A stretch of 64,000 nt of DNA from Rhyacophila brunnea (taxonomy: Eukaryota > Arthropoda > Insecta > Trichoptera > Rhyacophilidae), in assembly GCA_022495005.1 (NCBI GenBank), contig JAGYXB010000559.1, forward strand, positions 1,054,001 through 1,118,000, in the 5' to 3' direction. A program made the position numbers and the translations under genes. How positions within the stretch are numbered: the stretch's first letter is position 1; each line of letters opens with the position of its first letter. The notes under the pieces are model-generated. The model saw only the letters and a program-made list of their open reading frames with translations, was not told where the DNA came from and searched no databases. Of the stretch, positions 10,801-23,539 are shown piece after piece.

Positions 10801-11029
10801 AGCCAAGTATATCTATTCTAGATGATTGCTGTTTTGCGAAGTTATATTCGCTCTGGTCGCATGTAATATGCCAATGTTGGATTAGAAAATGAAAAGTCAT
10901 GTTAAACCCATAGTAACCGACACATCGTATTTCACATTGAATACAATTAAGTTTTGAAAAACTTCAGAAATATAAATGTATACCTACAATTATTAAAATT
11001 ATATTAGAACGATTGGGATTCGATCTCCC

Positions 11030-11283
11030 ATATCGTCGTTGAAACTAGAAAATTGTGTAACTCCAAAAACACTACTTTACAGGAGAGACAAAAAACATTA
11101 TGGTTTCCTATACAAATGTATGGTTTTGGAGTGAAATCATCCATGATTTAACAATGATACAATTTTTCTGGAATTACAAAATTTGCAAGACGGATAGATA
11201 TTATCAACGGCCACTAGATGGCATTCAAAGTCAATTTTCGATTAAAACGGAGTTACACAATTTTCTAGTTTCAACGACGATAT
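11030..11283. mobile_element. Element with perfect 35-bp inverted repeats
   Basis: ATATCGTCGTTGAAACTAGA (11030, continuing AAATTGTGTAACTCC to 11064) is matched exactly in reverse complement at 11249-11283 (GGAGTTACACAATTTTCTAG continuing TTTCAACGACGATAT). The spacer is about 184 bp and non-coding. Exact arms suggest a young MITE or a fold-back that is being kept homogeneous. No clear target duplication was found and the superfamily is not assigned. Confidence 0.75.
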
Positions 11284-11399
11284 TGCCTTTTCAGTGTGAC
11301 AGCGCTTATCCGTTATGCTACCGATTCATCTGACTTTATTATGCTATCTAATTTCATTTATTGCACTAATGTAATGATGGTAATTGATTAGAATCATTT

Positions 11400-11700
11400 G
11401 TTTTTGTTGTTGTTAGGCATAAAGCCCATTGACGCAGCGAGTGCGGCGCTCGCGAAAAATTTCTACAAGTGGCGCGTAAATCAACGAAAATACAACGTAA
11501 TCAAATACGCCAGCGCCCACTGGATTTCACGACGCATTATAGGCGCCCGCCGCATGAATCATCGTTTTTTCGCGAATCACCGCTTCTCGGCGATACGAAT
11601 GAAAGAAAATACAATGGAGTCCATTCATTGAACACGGCTACCAAAATTACGCTGCTTGAGGCCTCGTCGATCGACGGGCGAAAAGCAATTATTTAATAAC
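11400..11700. other. GC-richer island with homeodomain-like AT cores
   Basis: A CpG-rich block (GACGCAGCGAGTGCGGCGCT near 11431, GGCGCCCGCCGCATGAATC near 11543) is followed by AT-rich words of the kind bound by homeodomain proteins (GCAATTATTTAA near 11686, TTTATTGCG near 11721). Overlapping + frames of 75-77 codons have no recognisable similarity. A TTGTTGTTGTTAG at 11404-11416 could be an acceptor. A cis-regulatory role is possible but unproven. Confidence 0.25.
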
Positions 11701-12003
11701 AGAGAATCATTGTTTAATTTTATTGCGTGTCAAGTTTATCGCTGGTTGAATAATGCCGTCGTAAATATTTATTACAAGCCCCGAAATAATATAATATTTT
11801 TATTGCTTTGTTATGAAAGACGCTTTAAAAGTAATTGTTTTGTGCTGCTTGGGCCGCTTATTACATAGGTGAAGGGTAATGCGCGGCACGAGACGTGTGA
11901 TTATGGTTATGAATAAACACTGCATACGCGGACTTCGCCCGCTCGACGCGATCTGTGTGCGCTATCGCTTAGCTCTCCGTGCTCCTCTCTAAATAAAGTA
12001 TCT

Positions 12004-12088
12004 GTAAACTCAGTCAAAGTACACTTGAGTACGTAGCGATATCAGTCATAGGTTTCTGCTCCAGATTTCCTGATATTCCCAGGAGAGT
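12004..12088 (+). repeat. Divergent copy of the 'GTCAAAGCACACTT' repeat family
   Basis: GTAAACTCAGTCAAAGTACACTTGAGT resembles the start of the tandem units at 16151 (GTAAATTCAGTCAAAGCACACTTCAGT). It is followed by a similar ...TATCAGTC...GG(T)...TCTGCTCC... layout. Partial and old. Confidence 0.55.
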
Positions 12089-12758
12089 TTTTGTAGTAGT
12101 GTTTGGCTGCATATTTTTTTCATGCATATTCTCGAGATCTATTTTTTTTTTTGGATAACATATTTTTGTTGCATATAAATGGTACTTAATGTGATAAATG
12201 GATAGTTAATAAGATTCCAAGCTATAATAATTGAGTAGAGAAGGTGGAAATTTTTATTGGGGATACGAACTTGGAATTTGGTACCTACTATCCCGTTAGA
12301 TGTAAATACTATTCTCCTCCTACCACACAGTAGGTATAAATTGACAGTGATAATTATAACATTACGTAAATTTCAGTAGGTAAACATAAACTTACTATGT
12401 GAGGGAAACGCGTATCGTAAAATATTTTTTTATTTGGTGAATGGCACATTTTATAAATTATTATCCGATGAGTAAATTCGTGACAGTAAAAATATTTTAT
12501 CCTCAATATTATATTATAATATATTTAAAGAAATTAACTGACTGGTTGCGATTGTTAGATACGTACCTAATGATTTTTCTTCAAACAAAAAATGCGGATC
12601 GGTATGCCAAGGTTACAAAAAAATATAATAATAATATGATGAAATTGAATTCCTAACGTAACTAATGTCAGTCGTCGTTATGCGAGTAACATTTACATTA
12701 TTCGACAATGTTTTTTTTGGCGTTTCGCGTACAAAATTATTCTGTATGAGGTACGGAC
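12089..12758. other. AT-rich non-coding stretch
   Basis: A 71-codon frame at 12441-12656 is AT-rich and resembles no family. Nothing else was recognised. Confidence 0.4.
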
Positions 12759-13738
12759 TAGGGATTGCAATCCCGGTCGGAATTTTAAATCTCAGAATTT
12801 CGCGATTAGGTATTTTTCTTGGTGCCGGTATTGGTGAACTCATTATTAATTGCCCAATTACAGTATTTTTTTTCAACAAGGTCAGTAATATAGAATTCCA
12901 TACAAAACATTTTCACATTGTTAACCGGATTTTTTAGGCAAGGGCTTAATAGTATATTATGTCTGCTCCACACTGTCGCCGAGACCACGAATTCAAACCC
13001 CGAGTCAAAAGGCGCTAGAGCGATGCGGAAAAACCCCACTTTAAAGACCGACAATTATTATAACATCCCGGTGTCAAACCGCCGCACCTCAAGTTATAAT
13101 GGTGGTATCTAGCGCTAACGTCGATGACGTCCATCATGAACGATACAAGAGTGAAGATAGTAACATCCAGTCTATTATTACGATATGCATGTACCATTGG
13201 CTAAATCTTACACACATTTTTATTTAACATAAAGAGTGACATGAACGAGTTAACTTTAAGTAACCCTTACTAAGTTAACGAGATTGTATGTACTGTCAAG
13301 CCACAAGCGTGATAACTTGCGACTTCACTGTCAACGTCACGCGTGTTTTCTGTCTATTCATGTATGTTTGCAGGCCAATATTTATTTATCGATGATAATA
13401 TTATAAATGCTGCTATTCATATTCGCCTGAAAATATTCATCGAATAAATCGAGAAACATGCGTTTTTCATATTTATTTTTAAGTTATTTATTGTATTCCA
13501 AAAATACCTGGCCTACACAGGTATCCCTTGGTAGTGAAAATGTGAAATTAGAATTGTCTCGTATAATATTAAATTTATAGTCAATTCGACGTAATTTGAC
13601 ACATTTTTTTTATGTAGATACTATTAATTTCATTAATTTATATGTATATACATCTTTAGTTGACAAAAAATATAGTATTTTCAATCCCGAAATAAGGGCA
13701 TTGAGAAATTGAGCGGAGTTCCGGAATTGCATACCCTG
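12759..13738. mobile_element. Possible degenerate hAT-like element
   Basis: The left end is TAGGGATTGCAATCCCGGTC, then GGAATTTTAAATCTCAGAAT. The right end reads in reverse complement CAGGGTATGCAATTCCGGAA, then CTCCGCTCAATTTCTCAATG. The flanking 8-mers GTACGGAC (12751-12758) and GTTTGTAC (13739-13746) share 5 of 8 bases. About 980 bp, with no intact transposase frame. A similar end sequence lies at 59709 (TAGGGTTACCAATACCGGGG). The call rests on end similarity only. Confidence 0.35.
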
Positions 13739-13995
13739 GTTTGTACCTATTTACACGCTGCATAGTTGTATCGCACACAGAATACGTTATAATATTGCGA
13801 GTTCACGATAATAATTGGTTTTCATTGCGGACTTCCTCTTATGGCGGTGATAATTACAATTTCCATACAACAGGTGGAGGTGCGTTTTAGAACCGGTTCG
13901 GAAATGTCCGTTAGAGAGTGAAGCGACGAATGACTTGACTATTTTTCGTTCGTGTTAAATACAGCGTTTCGCATTTCTGAATTCTTATGGAACCT

Positions 13996-14225
13996 AGCGT
14001 CACTTGTAGTCGGTTCGTGACACGAAACTGTAAATATTCGATAGTAGTGCTAGTTATTTGCTCATATATCGAGTGCAATGTGGTTGTTGATTGTTTTCAA
14101 CGAATTTTAAAATAGAATATTGTTATTTACTGCAAACATGTTACCGCATTGCAAACGAAAATTATTAATCACTAGCACTACTATCGTAACTTGCAAGTCA
14201 GTGCCATGGCCAGTCTATAGTCGGC
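13996..14225. mobile_element. MITE family M1, copy 1
   Basis: The element is a loose palindrome. CGATAGTAGTGCTAGTTATT near 14038 pairs with ATCACTAGCACTACTATCG near 14168, and the outer arms (GTCACTTGTAGTCGGTTCGT and the reverse of GCCATGGCCAGTCTATAGTC) also pair loosely. Further copies lie at 42480-42986, 52499-52729 and 58625-58854 and share GTAGTGCTAGTTATT, TTACCGCATTG and the TATAGTCGGC-type end. Non-coding. Confidence 0.75.
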
Positions 14226-15639
14226 ATTGTATGAAACCCAACTATATCTAGGTAGAATTGCTACTTCATAACTTTGCATTCCGGCTCTAGGATGAAAATG
14301 ATGTAATTAATATATTCTAAAAATATTTTTTTACATATTATATTATCTATTTATTTTCTTATTACTACATATTATTATATTAATACAAGTGAATAGTATA
14401 TGATCTAATTTTATACGAGGTAATCGGGTATCAGTGTAGTAAAGAGTGCAAAAAATGCAAAGTTATAAAACGTATACTCTACTTCTACTTACTAGGAAAC
14501 TATATTTATTTTTGGTAATAAGAAGATAGTCAGTATAATTTTGTGATTCAGAATTGGTATAAGAGAAATAGTAATGTTATTTTAATCACTGTACCTACTG
14601 TGGTAGTATGTATAGTAGTAAACGATAATACGAATAACCCTCGTTTATTACGACCCCCTCGACTGCGAATTCGTTATATCGCGATGGATATTTAATACTC
14701 GTAACATATTTTTTTGTCTGACATTTATTTTGACATGTGCCACGTGCCAGGAACTGTCACAATGAGTGGAATCAAGTGCGTATAATCTGATTATTGATAG
14801 TAGTTATCGACAAATTGCACATAATAAGAACAGACAATCCAGGCATGGTATTTCCTGTCGATTTTTTTTTTGCATCGGGGTATAAAATGAATATTATTTT
14901 TCGATGTAGGTATTGCAAAGTTATTTTACTTTTATTTTAGTATGTCAATATACTGTTTTCATATTTCAAATTGTTTTGTTTTTTTGAGTTAGTTATACCA
15001 AAATTTTCCTTATTTCAAACTTTACCGTCTGGAAACCTTAATAAATAAACAGTCTTTATTTTAAAGTCGTCCTTTTTATGATTACTTAATAAACTCACAT
15101 GATAGACCATTTCAAACATTTTAACAACTTCAAAGTCAAATTACTCAAAACTAGTGTTCTCCAGTTAGTGTGTTCTGCCAGAACAGAGACGAATTATGGC
15201 TTTGTGTTTCTATGTAATTTTGATTTGCACCCGTCGCCCGACGATCAGAACAGCAATAGGTAGGTCTACATTAACTTATTCTTTACAGTACGCGACATGC
15301 CATATTATTATATTCAATGGATTATGACTTTTTGTATTTCATTCATATTAATCGCTTTCACGGGATGATACAATATAATTGTATCCCTACGCGGATTAAT
15401 AATAATATAATGATGGTTCCATAAATTGGATATAAGACGATATTGTTCGGCTAACATGGCGTGTGTTGATGCGAATTAAACCAATTATTTCGTGCGTTTT
15501 CTTCTAAATAAATACTATCGTAATTATATTTAAAATTTGAAAGTTGGCGTTGTAAAAAAAATAATCATTTAAACTATGCTCGGTTTATCCATAATTGAGA
15601 AAGTATACCCGTGTATCCCCGCCAAACGAATAGGTACTG
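14226..15639. other. AT-rich non-coding stretch
   Basis: No gene or matched repeat. Short dA/dT runs and TAGGTA words only. Confidence 0.45.
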
Positions 15640-16035
15640 TTTGACGTTTTACAGCGGTCCGTTCAAGATTTTCGTCTTCCGGGAAGCGAACATAATAACG
15701 TGACATGTCGCCGCAGCGAGACAGCCGCCTAATGAGACACTTTTTTACGCTCGCCATCATCATCATCGTTGTCCGTGAGAACCGAAAGAGAGTTCGGATG
15801 TGTCGCGGATTAGTGGGTCAGCCGCGAACGCGCGATTGTCGGATGGCGTGACACCCGATCATTGTCTCGCGCTATCTCTCGGCGAGAGCGGGGAAAGAGC
15901 GGCAGGCGCTAGCGATAATCACACCATCGTTAGGGAAACCGTCTAATAAACTGTGCGCGACCGCTAATGTGGGCAATACCGCGGCTCTAATTGCGAATCC
16001 GAACGCGCGGTTTCTAATCATATTATAGTATTTTG
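15640..16035. other. GC-richer island, candidate regulatory block
   Basis: About 400 bp clearly richer in CpG than its flanks (GTGTCGCGGATTAGTGGGTC near 15799, GCGCTATCTCTCGGCGAGAG near 15869, ATACCGCGGCTCTAATTGCG near 15977). It mixes GC blocks with GGATTAG, CTAATTG and GATAATC cores typical of homeodomain and GATA-like sites. A 65-codon minus frame at 15569-15766 is not recognisable. Best guess is an enhancer-like conserved block; not demonstrated. Confidence 0.3.
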
Positions 16036-16106
16036 TAGCGCGACAGAAGAGGATTGGTGATGCGAGTCAGTTGTTGAATCTCCAAATGAACTAATATCCT
16101 ATGAAC

Positions 16107-16705
16107 TGAGCAATAGCGCATGATGCCGCGCTACGGGTCTTTACACAAAGTCGTGTAAATTCAGTCAAAGCACACTTCAGTGAATGGTGACCTCAGTATT
16201 GGGTAACTGCCAATGAGACATTCTTAGTCATAAAAATAGTGATGCTTCACATCTAAACATAGAATTTCGTGTAAATTCAGTCAAAGCACACTTCAGTGAA
16301 TGCTGACTGGGTATCTTCTTGTCTTCGGTCTTGGGTATCTGCTCTTGAGACATTCCCAAGCGTAAAAAACTGCCAATGCTTCAGATCCAAACGTAGGGTC
16401 TTGTGACACGCTCGATTAAGTCCGGGTGTGGCGCGGGGCGGGTTGGTTTGGAGGGATGTATGTTTGCGTTTTTTACTCTCATAGTGAACCGATATTCTTG
16501 GAGCAATGGCACATGACGCTGCGCTGCGAGCCTTAACACAAAGGCGTGTACATTCAGTCAAAACATACTTCAATCAATGCTGACCTTAGTCTTGGGTAAC
16601 TGCACCTGAGACATGTTCAGACATTAAAAAAATACTGATGCTTCAACACTAAGCATAGGGTCCAGTTTTAAGCCCGATTAAAACCTGGTGTGGTGGGGGC
16701 GGGTC
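16107..16705 (+). repeat. Array of 'GTCAAAGCACACTT' repeat units (family R1)
   Basis: TCGTGTAAATTCAGTCAAAG occurs at 16151 and 16267 (116 bp apart), and a third, more diverged GCGTGTACATTCAGTCAAAA at 16544. Each unit continues CTTGGGTAACTGC / GAGACATTC / AAACTGCTGATGCTTCA / CGTAGGGTC. A larger unit also repeats: GAGCAATAGCGCATGATGCC at 16109 against GAGCAATGGCACATGACGCT at 16501. Two levels of duplication are therefore present. The 98-codon minus frame at 16277-16573 is repeat sequence. Related single units lie at 12004, 25219 and 62804. I cannot assign the family to a named transposon class. Confidence 0.8.
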
Positions 16706-18425
16706 ATTCCCTTAAATGCGGTTTGACAGAAGCGTTGGACAGTGATGTCCGTATGCACCATGTGAAAATAATACATCCCTCGTAAACTAGTCTGCCCAAA
16801 TACAGAAGAAAGTGGTTGAAAAATCAACTCTCGCTACATTGCAATAATGGTCATTAGACCAAATTTGGTTTCATGTATTCATAATATCATTGTTGTTCTT
16901 TTCTATATAGGCTGTTTGTAAAATGCAGTCTCCATATATTCTAAACTGTGGGTGATTAGAAACATTCAACTTTACTTGAGAATCACATAATATTATTTGC
17001 ACCTGTTTAATACATTTCACTTGTCCAAATACATGCACTTAATTGACTTTTAGATTACTGCTTGACTTTTGGATTCTTGACTTATAAAATAGAAGGAGCA
17101 AATTTGCATGCTGTAATGCGGTCAATCAACCGCACAAACACGTATCGGAGATTAAAAAAATCACTTTAATAAGCTTCTCTAGTGCCCGATCCTCGATATC
17201 TTTGAATTGAGCGACGTACCATTAATATTAATATCATTGAAATAATACGTTACTAATTGAATTGGCATTTGGTAGAATATATTCAATTCCATAAAATATA
17301 TTAAGTCGATAGCTACATTTTGGTTGTAACATCAGTGTCCATTTGTAATTTTGCGATATCGAATATTATTATTGATTTCTAAAAATAACTTTTGAAACCA
17401 TAACGCATAACATAAGGTAAAAAATAATGTTTCAGTAATCGAACAATATCCCTTGCCCGATTCACTCCTGGTGATTTCATATAATACGAGTATAATAATA
17501 ATCTACGACAATGAGATGCCACGGGTAAAATTCTCATTCGTTTGTTGTGTTTATTCGAAGATTTCAATGTGACATCTTCAACTTTCAACTTGCACAACTT
17601 GATTTTTGGAATCGCAATCGACACTTAAAAATCAAATGCTTTAATTATCTTGTTTTATAATATTTATTACACGAAGACTGTTTTATTATAATATCTTCTT
17701 TTTGTGATGGTGTAAATTAGTTAGTAGAGAATTAATAAAATATTCTTAATGCAAACAGCTGCTGGTGTTCACAAGATGCAGCTAACTTACCATTTGGGGG
17801 GGCATCGGCGAAATTGTTTTGAATATTGATATATTATTACACTTACATACATAAGGTTAAACGTTAAAACTTCGATTAACTTTTTTATTGATGCTTATGG
17901 GGTTTACTTAGACTTTAGAGACTTCTCACTGTTCTTCCTCATTACTTTTTTATATCTGTTGTGGTTGGGCAAGTCTACATAGGTATCTAAGTCTAAATAC
18001 CAAATTCACACTTTAAATAAGCAACTTTAAAATTATTATTATTTATTTTATTTTATAAATCGAAATAGGTTGGTAAAATAATACACATGAATCATTTTAT
18101 GGTCAAATTGAACCTGGTTCTAGTTTAAATGCAGTGTTTTATATAGATTTTCAAGAGCTTACTGATGACTTGCGTACTTTTTATTAATACATTTGGTGGA
18201 CAAGATGCTGTCAAATTGTTTTTAAAACTTATTTTCGACTAATGTTATTTATCGTGATAGGTATCTACGATATACGCCACGCCGTTTTTCGTATAGGTTC
18301 GAGTAAAATATTCCTACATTTTCACGAAATTATAAGGTAGACTTCAAAAAATGATGTCTCACGGATGTAATTGCTTGATATTAAACATGACATGTATAAT
18401 TAGTTTTTTAGATAGTTTCTTGTAT
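16706..18425. other. AT-rich non-coding stretch
   Basis: No gene was recognised. An 81-codon minus-strand frame at 17379-17624 lies here and shows no family motif. Confidence 0.45.
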
Positions 18426-18568
18426 AATACTGTCGTATTTTATTATCTTACATTATTTATTTATCTACACTATTTTATTATCGATTTAACAGTTTTCGGA
18501 AAGAAATATAGGTACTGTATTAAGTGTCTTTTCTCTGACACTATTTTAGTTTGAGATACGACAGTATT
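18426..18568. repeat. Short inverted-repeat pair, 13-bp arms
   Basis: AATACTGTCGTAT (18426-18438) is matched in reverse complement at 18556-18568, enclosing 143 bp. ACGACAGTATCTTA recurs at 18636. It may be a small MITE, but the arms are short. Confidence 0.35.
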
Positions 18569-19059
18569 TTATTAAAATACCAAAAAAAGACAAATCTAAC
18601 CTTATCCATAATTCTAAAACGACGATTCCAGACTTACGACAGTATCTTACTGGCGGTGCGATATAACTAATGATTTTTTTTAAATATTTAATTTAACTTT
18701 TGGGTTTTAGTTCACGGTATTTTCAACCGGGCCTGACACGCAATATGCAATATGCAATATTTATCCATAAATCTTATAAGTAGTGTAAAAAGTCTTATAA
18801 TTTTACAATGTCCATTGTTCGTTTATAAATAAATATATTGAAATTGAATTACTACCTCGTTTATGTCAACATTGTCATGTCGCGGTGGAACAAAATAATA
18901 AAATGAATAATTATAACTACTTGAGGCGTAATCTGCAATCGCTAATCAATTTGATTAATAATTTTTTGCGTGTAACATTTGTGTTATTTTTTTATGATTT
19001 GCCATTAATAATTTATCTCGTACAGTTGGCTGCATGTGTCACTACTGATTTGTAACACA

Positions 19060-19320
19060 ACAGAGTGCATGTGATGTTGCTGTCTGCACATAACCGGCAA
19101 CCGAACGACCTTCCTAGCCGGCGGCGGGCGCCCCGCACCACCGCACACACGCACACATACAGCGGCAGTTCACAATCGTTTTACCTTTTTTTGTATTATT
19201 TTATTCCGATCAAAATCACCGGCGCAGGTGAGTCATCTGACGTGAAGCAACGTGCGACCTACGTCTCGGATTCGCAGGCTTTTTACGGAATCGACGAGAG
19301 AGCCATATCGGTTTCATAAG
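19060..19320. other. GC-richer island with AP-1-like site
   Basis: CpG-rich sequence (CCGGCGGCGGGCGCCCCGCA near 19119) is followed by GCAGGTGAGTCATC near 19224, which contains an AP-1-type TGAGTCA and could alternatively read as a CAG|GTGAGT splice donor. An 84-codon + frame spans the block, with no recognisable family. Confidence 0.25.
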
Positions 19321-20942
19321 CTTTAACAACAATAACAGATCATCGTAAACGCCGCCCAAGGAGGCGCTTGATATGTTTTTTTTTAGTATTACACAACAGC
19401 TGAGACTGCAAATGTATGTATGCAAGTATATAAAAAAAGCGAAACGTGTCCTCAAAAAGGAATCGTTGGTACGGACGCAGTGCGTAATATTACATTAGAA
19501 ATAGTACTTAGCTCTCCTAAAATCATTTATCCATCAACAGGTCAACATTTTGGGAACTGATAGATTGAGGAAAATGGTTAGATGGATTATGTTATTTAAA
19601 TTCTTAAAATAGGGCATGTTTATCAAGTTTAACTCACTCGATATAACTCCTTCCCAGATTAATTTAAATAATCAGATCGAGTGTTTCTAATTTTCTATAA
19701 AGACATACTGTTAATTAGTCTGTGAGAGAATTTGCCATTCCTATTAATCGACAATGCTTATAATTGTGCTACCATCTATTTACATTTTTTTAAAAAGGGA
19801 TGAACCGTTTTACGACCGTAAATTTTACCGGGTTTTCAATAAAATTGATCTATACCTACACCAAACTTTGACTCCTCACTGTTTCTACTTTATAGTATTA
19901 TTATATTTAATATTCTTTCTCACTTTTACAATATAAACACATGTTGTGAAGGTATGTGACGTCCACACTGTCGACAATAAACAAATATGGAATGGGATTG
20001 AATTAATTTGAGTTTCAATAATTCATCCATTTGGCATTCACGTGCATGCTTATTTTTCCAAAGATTCTTTTGTATGTTATGCAGGGCTCATCCTGGAATG
20101 AAAACACTTGTCAAAATATGTGAATGTGATCTAACTGAAGGGTTCTCGCCTACGATCCAGTTGCGATCCTACCTCTGCTCTACGGTGGGTGCACTTCATG
20201 ACGCGGTGAGATTTATCCTCGTTATTTTACTGAACAAAATAACTAGTCTAAAAAGATGTTAATTTTATGCAGGTACTATAGAACAAACATTATAACTAGG
20301 TTATATCGAATAATATCATTGGAGTGATGGTTCTTTGCTTAACGAAACAGGGTCTCGAAGAAGTGAAGAAGTTCCTTCACTTCAATTCAATTTGAGATTT
20401 TATTTCAATCGGACACGAAATGTTTGAATCAATGCCTCTACTCTTCGATACCAGGTGACGTCATGTGTTATTTGTCAGAAAAAAACATGAATCGTTATGC
20501 CAGACACATCCTTAAAGGGTCGCAGAGTTCAAACTACTCACATCATCTTATTTTTAATCCCAACCGACTCGGCGGTAATGTTCATGTTTCGTGGTAAATC
20601 CTCCACGGAATTCCGGCCGCATGATGAACGTATGTCCAAACTGTGTCCCCCGCGCGCTGTGATCGCAAAGCATTGCCAACTTAGCGGTAATAATAGTGTT
20701 TTCAAAATTATGTATCTTGTGAAAAAAAAAATAAAAAAAAAATGGTTGATTAAAAATTATTAGCAAGTTCAAGTTGCGACAAAAAATCTTGGGAGTGATC
20801 CGTGACGTCGGTTAGTAATTAAACTAATACCTACATTGATTTAAAATACAAAAGCCGATCGCCAATAGTAGCTCAATTTGGAAAGCACTTCATTGAGTAT
20901 TAAAAAAGCCATTAATTAAATTTTGTCACAATTAAGTATGAC
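19321..20942. other. Non-coding stretch with one GC-richer patch
   Basis: AT-rich except 20500-20690 (AATTCCGGCCGCATGATGAA near 20609, CCCCCGCGCGCTGTGATCG near 20646). Short frames of 60-88 codons occur on both strands and none is recognisable. Confidence 0.4.
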
Positions 20943-20944
20943 TC

Positions 20945-21012
20945 CTTTAGCATAGTAGTTATATGTGCATGGGCGCGATACCCGAGAGATGCAGGTTCGA
21001 TTCCTGTGGGGT
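20945..21012 (+). repeat. tRNA-like sequence, pseudo-tRNA or SINE head
   Basis: TAGCATAGTAGTT (20949) resembles a polymerase III A box, and GGTTCGATTCC (20994-21004) is a good B box. GCAGG and CCTGT flank the TTCGATT loop as a T-arm with one G-U pair. A GGG...CCC anticodon-like stem lies between. The acceptor stem does not pair, so this is not a functional tRNA. It differs from the S1 SINE heads elsewhere. Confidence 0.45.
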
Positions 21013-21102
21013 GGGGTGTGGTTTCTTGCTTTTTTCAAAAAGATTTTTTCTATTGTTTATAATATTATATTTTCTCAGAAGTATTTTCAAAATTATTTAT
21101 GT

Positions 21103-21130
21103 TTAATAATAATAATAATAATAATAATAT
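21103..21130. repeat. (TAA)n microsatellite
   Basis: About nine TAA units in a row, ending in an ATAT run. Confidence 0.9.
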
Positions 21131-23535
21131 GAGGTTTAATATAAGTACTAAATTTTGTATTTTTTTTAACTTTCTTGATTGTGTGGACGAATAAACTTCT
21201 TAAAAAAGTAATTCGCATCTTTTGCTGTTAACGTCGGTTTTTTTCAATTAACCGTACCTAAGTGTTGTTTTGAAAGATATTTTTGTTTTAGCATTGAAGA
21301 TGTCTACAAGATGTCTAGCTAGCATGTATCCAAATACTTTCACCTTCCCTTTTCAACCCGCCTGACATAACATGTTGGATGACAAGAGTTGGCAACACTG
21401 GTTCGCGAGCGCCGGTACATTCCTGCCAGCATAGCTTTATATGGCACGGCCGTACGGCTACCGGCCCCTGCATTGATGAGATATAAATAGCCGTCGGTAT
21501 TCGGAAAGTTATGCAGATATATGTATTATACCAATTTTGGGATATCACTTTATATACAGAACGCAGCGTAATGATGCTGGGCTTTGACGTGAACAAAGTA
21601 GGCACCGTGTACCGTGAGTCACTGCCTAGTTACCATGTTTGCTGATGGTGAATTTGATTAGCGAAGTTGTTTTTTTAATCTATTAAAAATAAACATTGAC
21701 GTTTTTAATCGTTTAAATCTAGTAATTTTTTTACCTGCCCCTAGGTATCGTGCGATAATTTTATTATAATCACCTGTCATATTAAAGCACGCGTATTTTA
21801 ATCCACTTTAAATCTCAGGTAATTGCTTCACGATCTGGACGTGATATTAACAAGATTATCTCGTTTTGTAGCCACGATTATAAGTTTAACGACTTTTGTT
21901 AAAGATAACCAACTACAAAATAAGGCCTCTTTTAGCCCATCTAAGGCCTCTCCAATATTTCATTAGTCTGTATAAACGTGGTTTTATGTCATCATCAAAG
22001 ACTCCCTTAACATCTTCTACCCGTTACAGTCCTTGGTTGACACACTTTTAACATAATTAATTCTTTAATCCAGGTAGATTTAGGACATTCAATGCATCTT
22101 GCCCACTGTCCGCGAGACGTGTTCAGTCCAGATGGAGCGACATTATCATTAAAGTGACTGAATTAACAATGGCAAAAGCAACAAAGGACATAATCGTTCC
22201 AGGTGTTAGGAGATTGTTGGTAACTTTTCATGTCACACGTCATTTCAGTGATCACCTTAGTACCGTATTAATGGTAAAAGGAAATGAAAAGATTACCCCC
22301 CTACTGTCGTCTACTTGCACTGCTGGAGTCAACGGAGTTATCCAAAATCTCCCTTTTAAAATGATACAGGTATATTTCTTAATAAGTACTATTTCCACAC
22401 GTGTCACCTGACCGTCCTGTACTCACGATTCATATTTATTACACTTATATTTTTGTGGCTTCTAAATTTTGATCATTTTTTCCGTCTGTGTTGAGAGTTT
22501 GAAATTAATATTATTATTAAGTAAATCTCCACAGAGTGGACCATGTATTATGAGACTTTTACGTGGAATACTTATTTGTTAGCACAACCCACTGTGTTTA
22601 TGGACTGAATAAAGTACAAATTGAAATAAAAACAACATGCATTTTTAACCAGCCGATTCACGGCTTCGTATTTTTACAAAGAGGGTCGCTCTACCAACTA
22701 GGCCAATGTGGATGTAATATTTATCATTGTGCCTACAAAGCGGTGATACCTCAATCGAGCGATGAGTAAACGGGCTTACATATTCGCAGCGGGGAAGTTT
22801 TTCATATTCATTGTAGTGTTATTATGAATTCGCAAATTGTTTCGTCATCTCATTCAAATGAGTAAATTTAATTCATACAATATTTCACGATGTTGTGATC
22901 GTTCACTTCGAGAAGAAATCTTGTTAATTAAGTAATCGATAGACAATGAATGACGCGTGACTGTAGTCTTTTTTATGTGTGAATTTTTAACAAGGTATAT
23001 TGTGGTAGGTATATCTTGTCATGTTATTATTTTTAACTCATCTGATTAATTTTATTGTGTATTCATCGATGGAATACAATAGAACCTTCTTTTATAATGG
23101 AGTTTTACGTTTAAAACTATATTGAATTTCTATGTTAGATGTTTGTTTTTTTTTTTATTTTATTAAAATGTAATTTTAATTTCCATTAGGTACTTAATGA
23201 ATGAGTATGCTACTACAGTGTTGAACATTTTAAAGAGATTTTTTGATGAGAAAATTTTCAAGCACGGCACCTACCCTTCGCTTTTCAGCCTGAGCATATG
23301 CATATATCGGAGTCCTTATCTCCAGGTACGTTTTTGAAAATAGGCACGTCACATAGCTCGATGAAGAGACAATCGCTGGACAAATTTAGTTACTTATCCA
23401 GTGATACATCAGTGGTAGAAAATGTCATAAAGGTAGACCTATACGCCGTTGAATCCGCGAATTATTTAAGAACTGTGGAAATACGTTTTAATATAACGCA
23501 TACGAGAAGAAGGGATGAGATCAGTCTTGAGAAGC
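21131..23535. other. Non-coding stretch; tRNA-like scrap near 22690; possible small exon near 23290
   Basis: At 22688-22713, GCTCTACCAACTAGGCCAAT reads on the minus strand as an A-box-like ATTGGCCTAGTTGGTAGAGC, probably a SINE scrap. At 23280-23330, CGCTTTTCAG and CTCCAG|GTACGT could bound a 37-bp exon, and the frame continues open to 23549, but I recognise no protein. The 85-codon frame at 22154-22411 is also not recognisable. Confidence 0.3.
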
Positions 23536-23539
23536 CTTC

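Noticed and set aside
10460..10825. Overlapping 63-86-codon frames on both strands in the GC island
   Set aside because: Simultaneous openness in several frames reflects low stop density; no protein motif was recognised in any of them.
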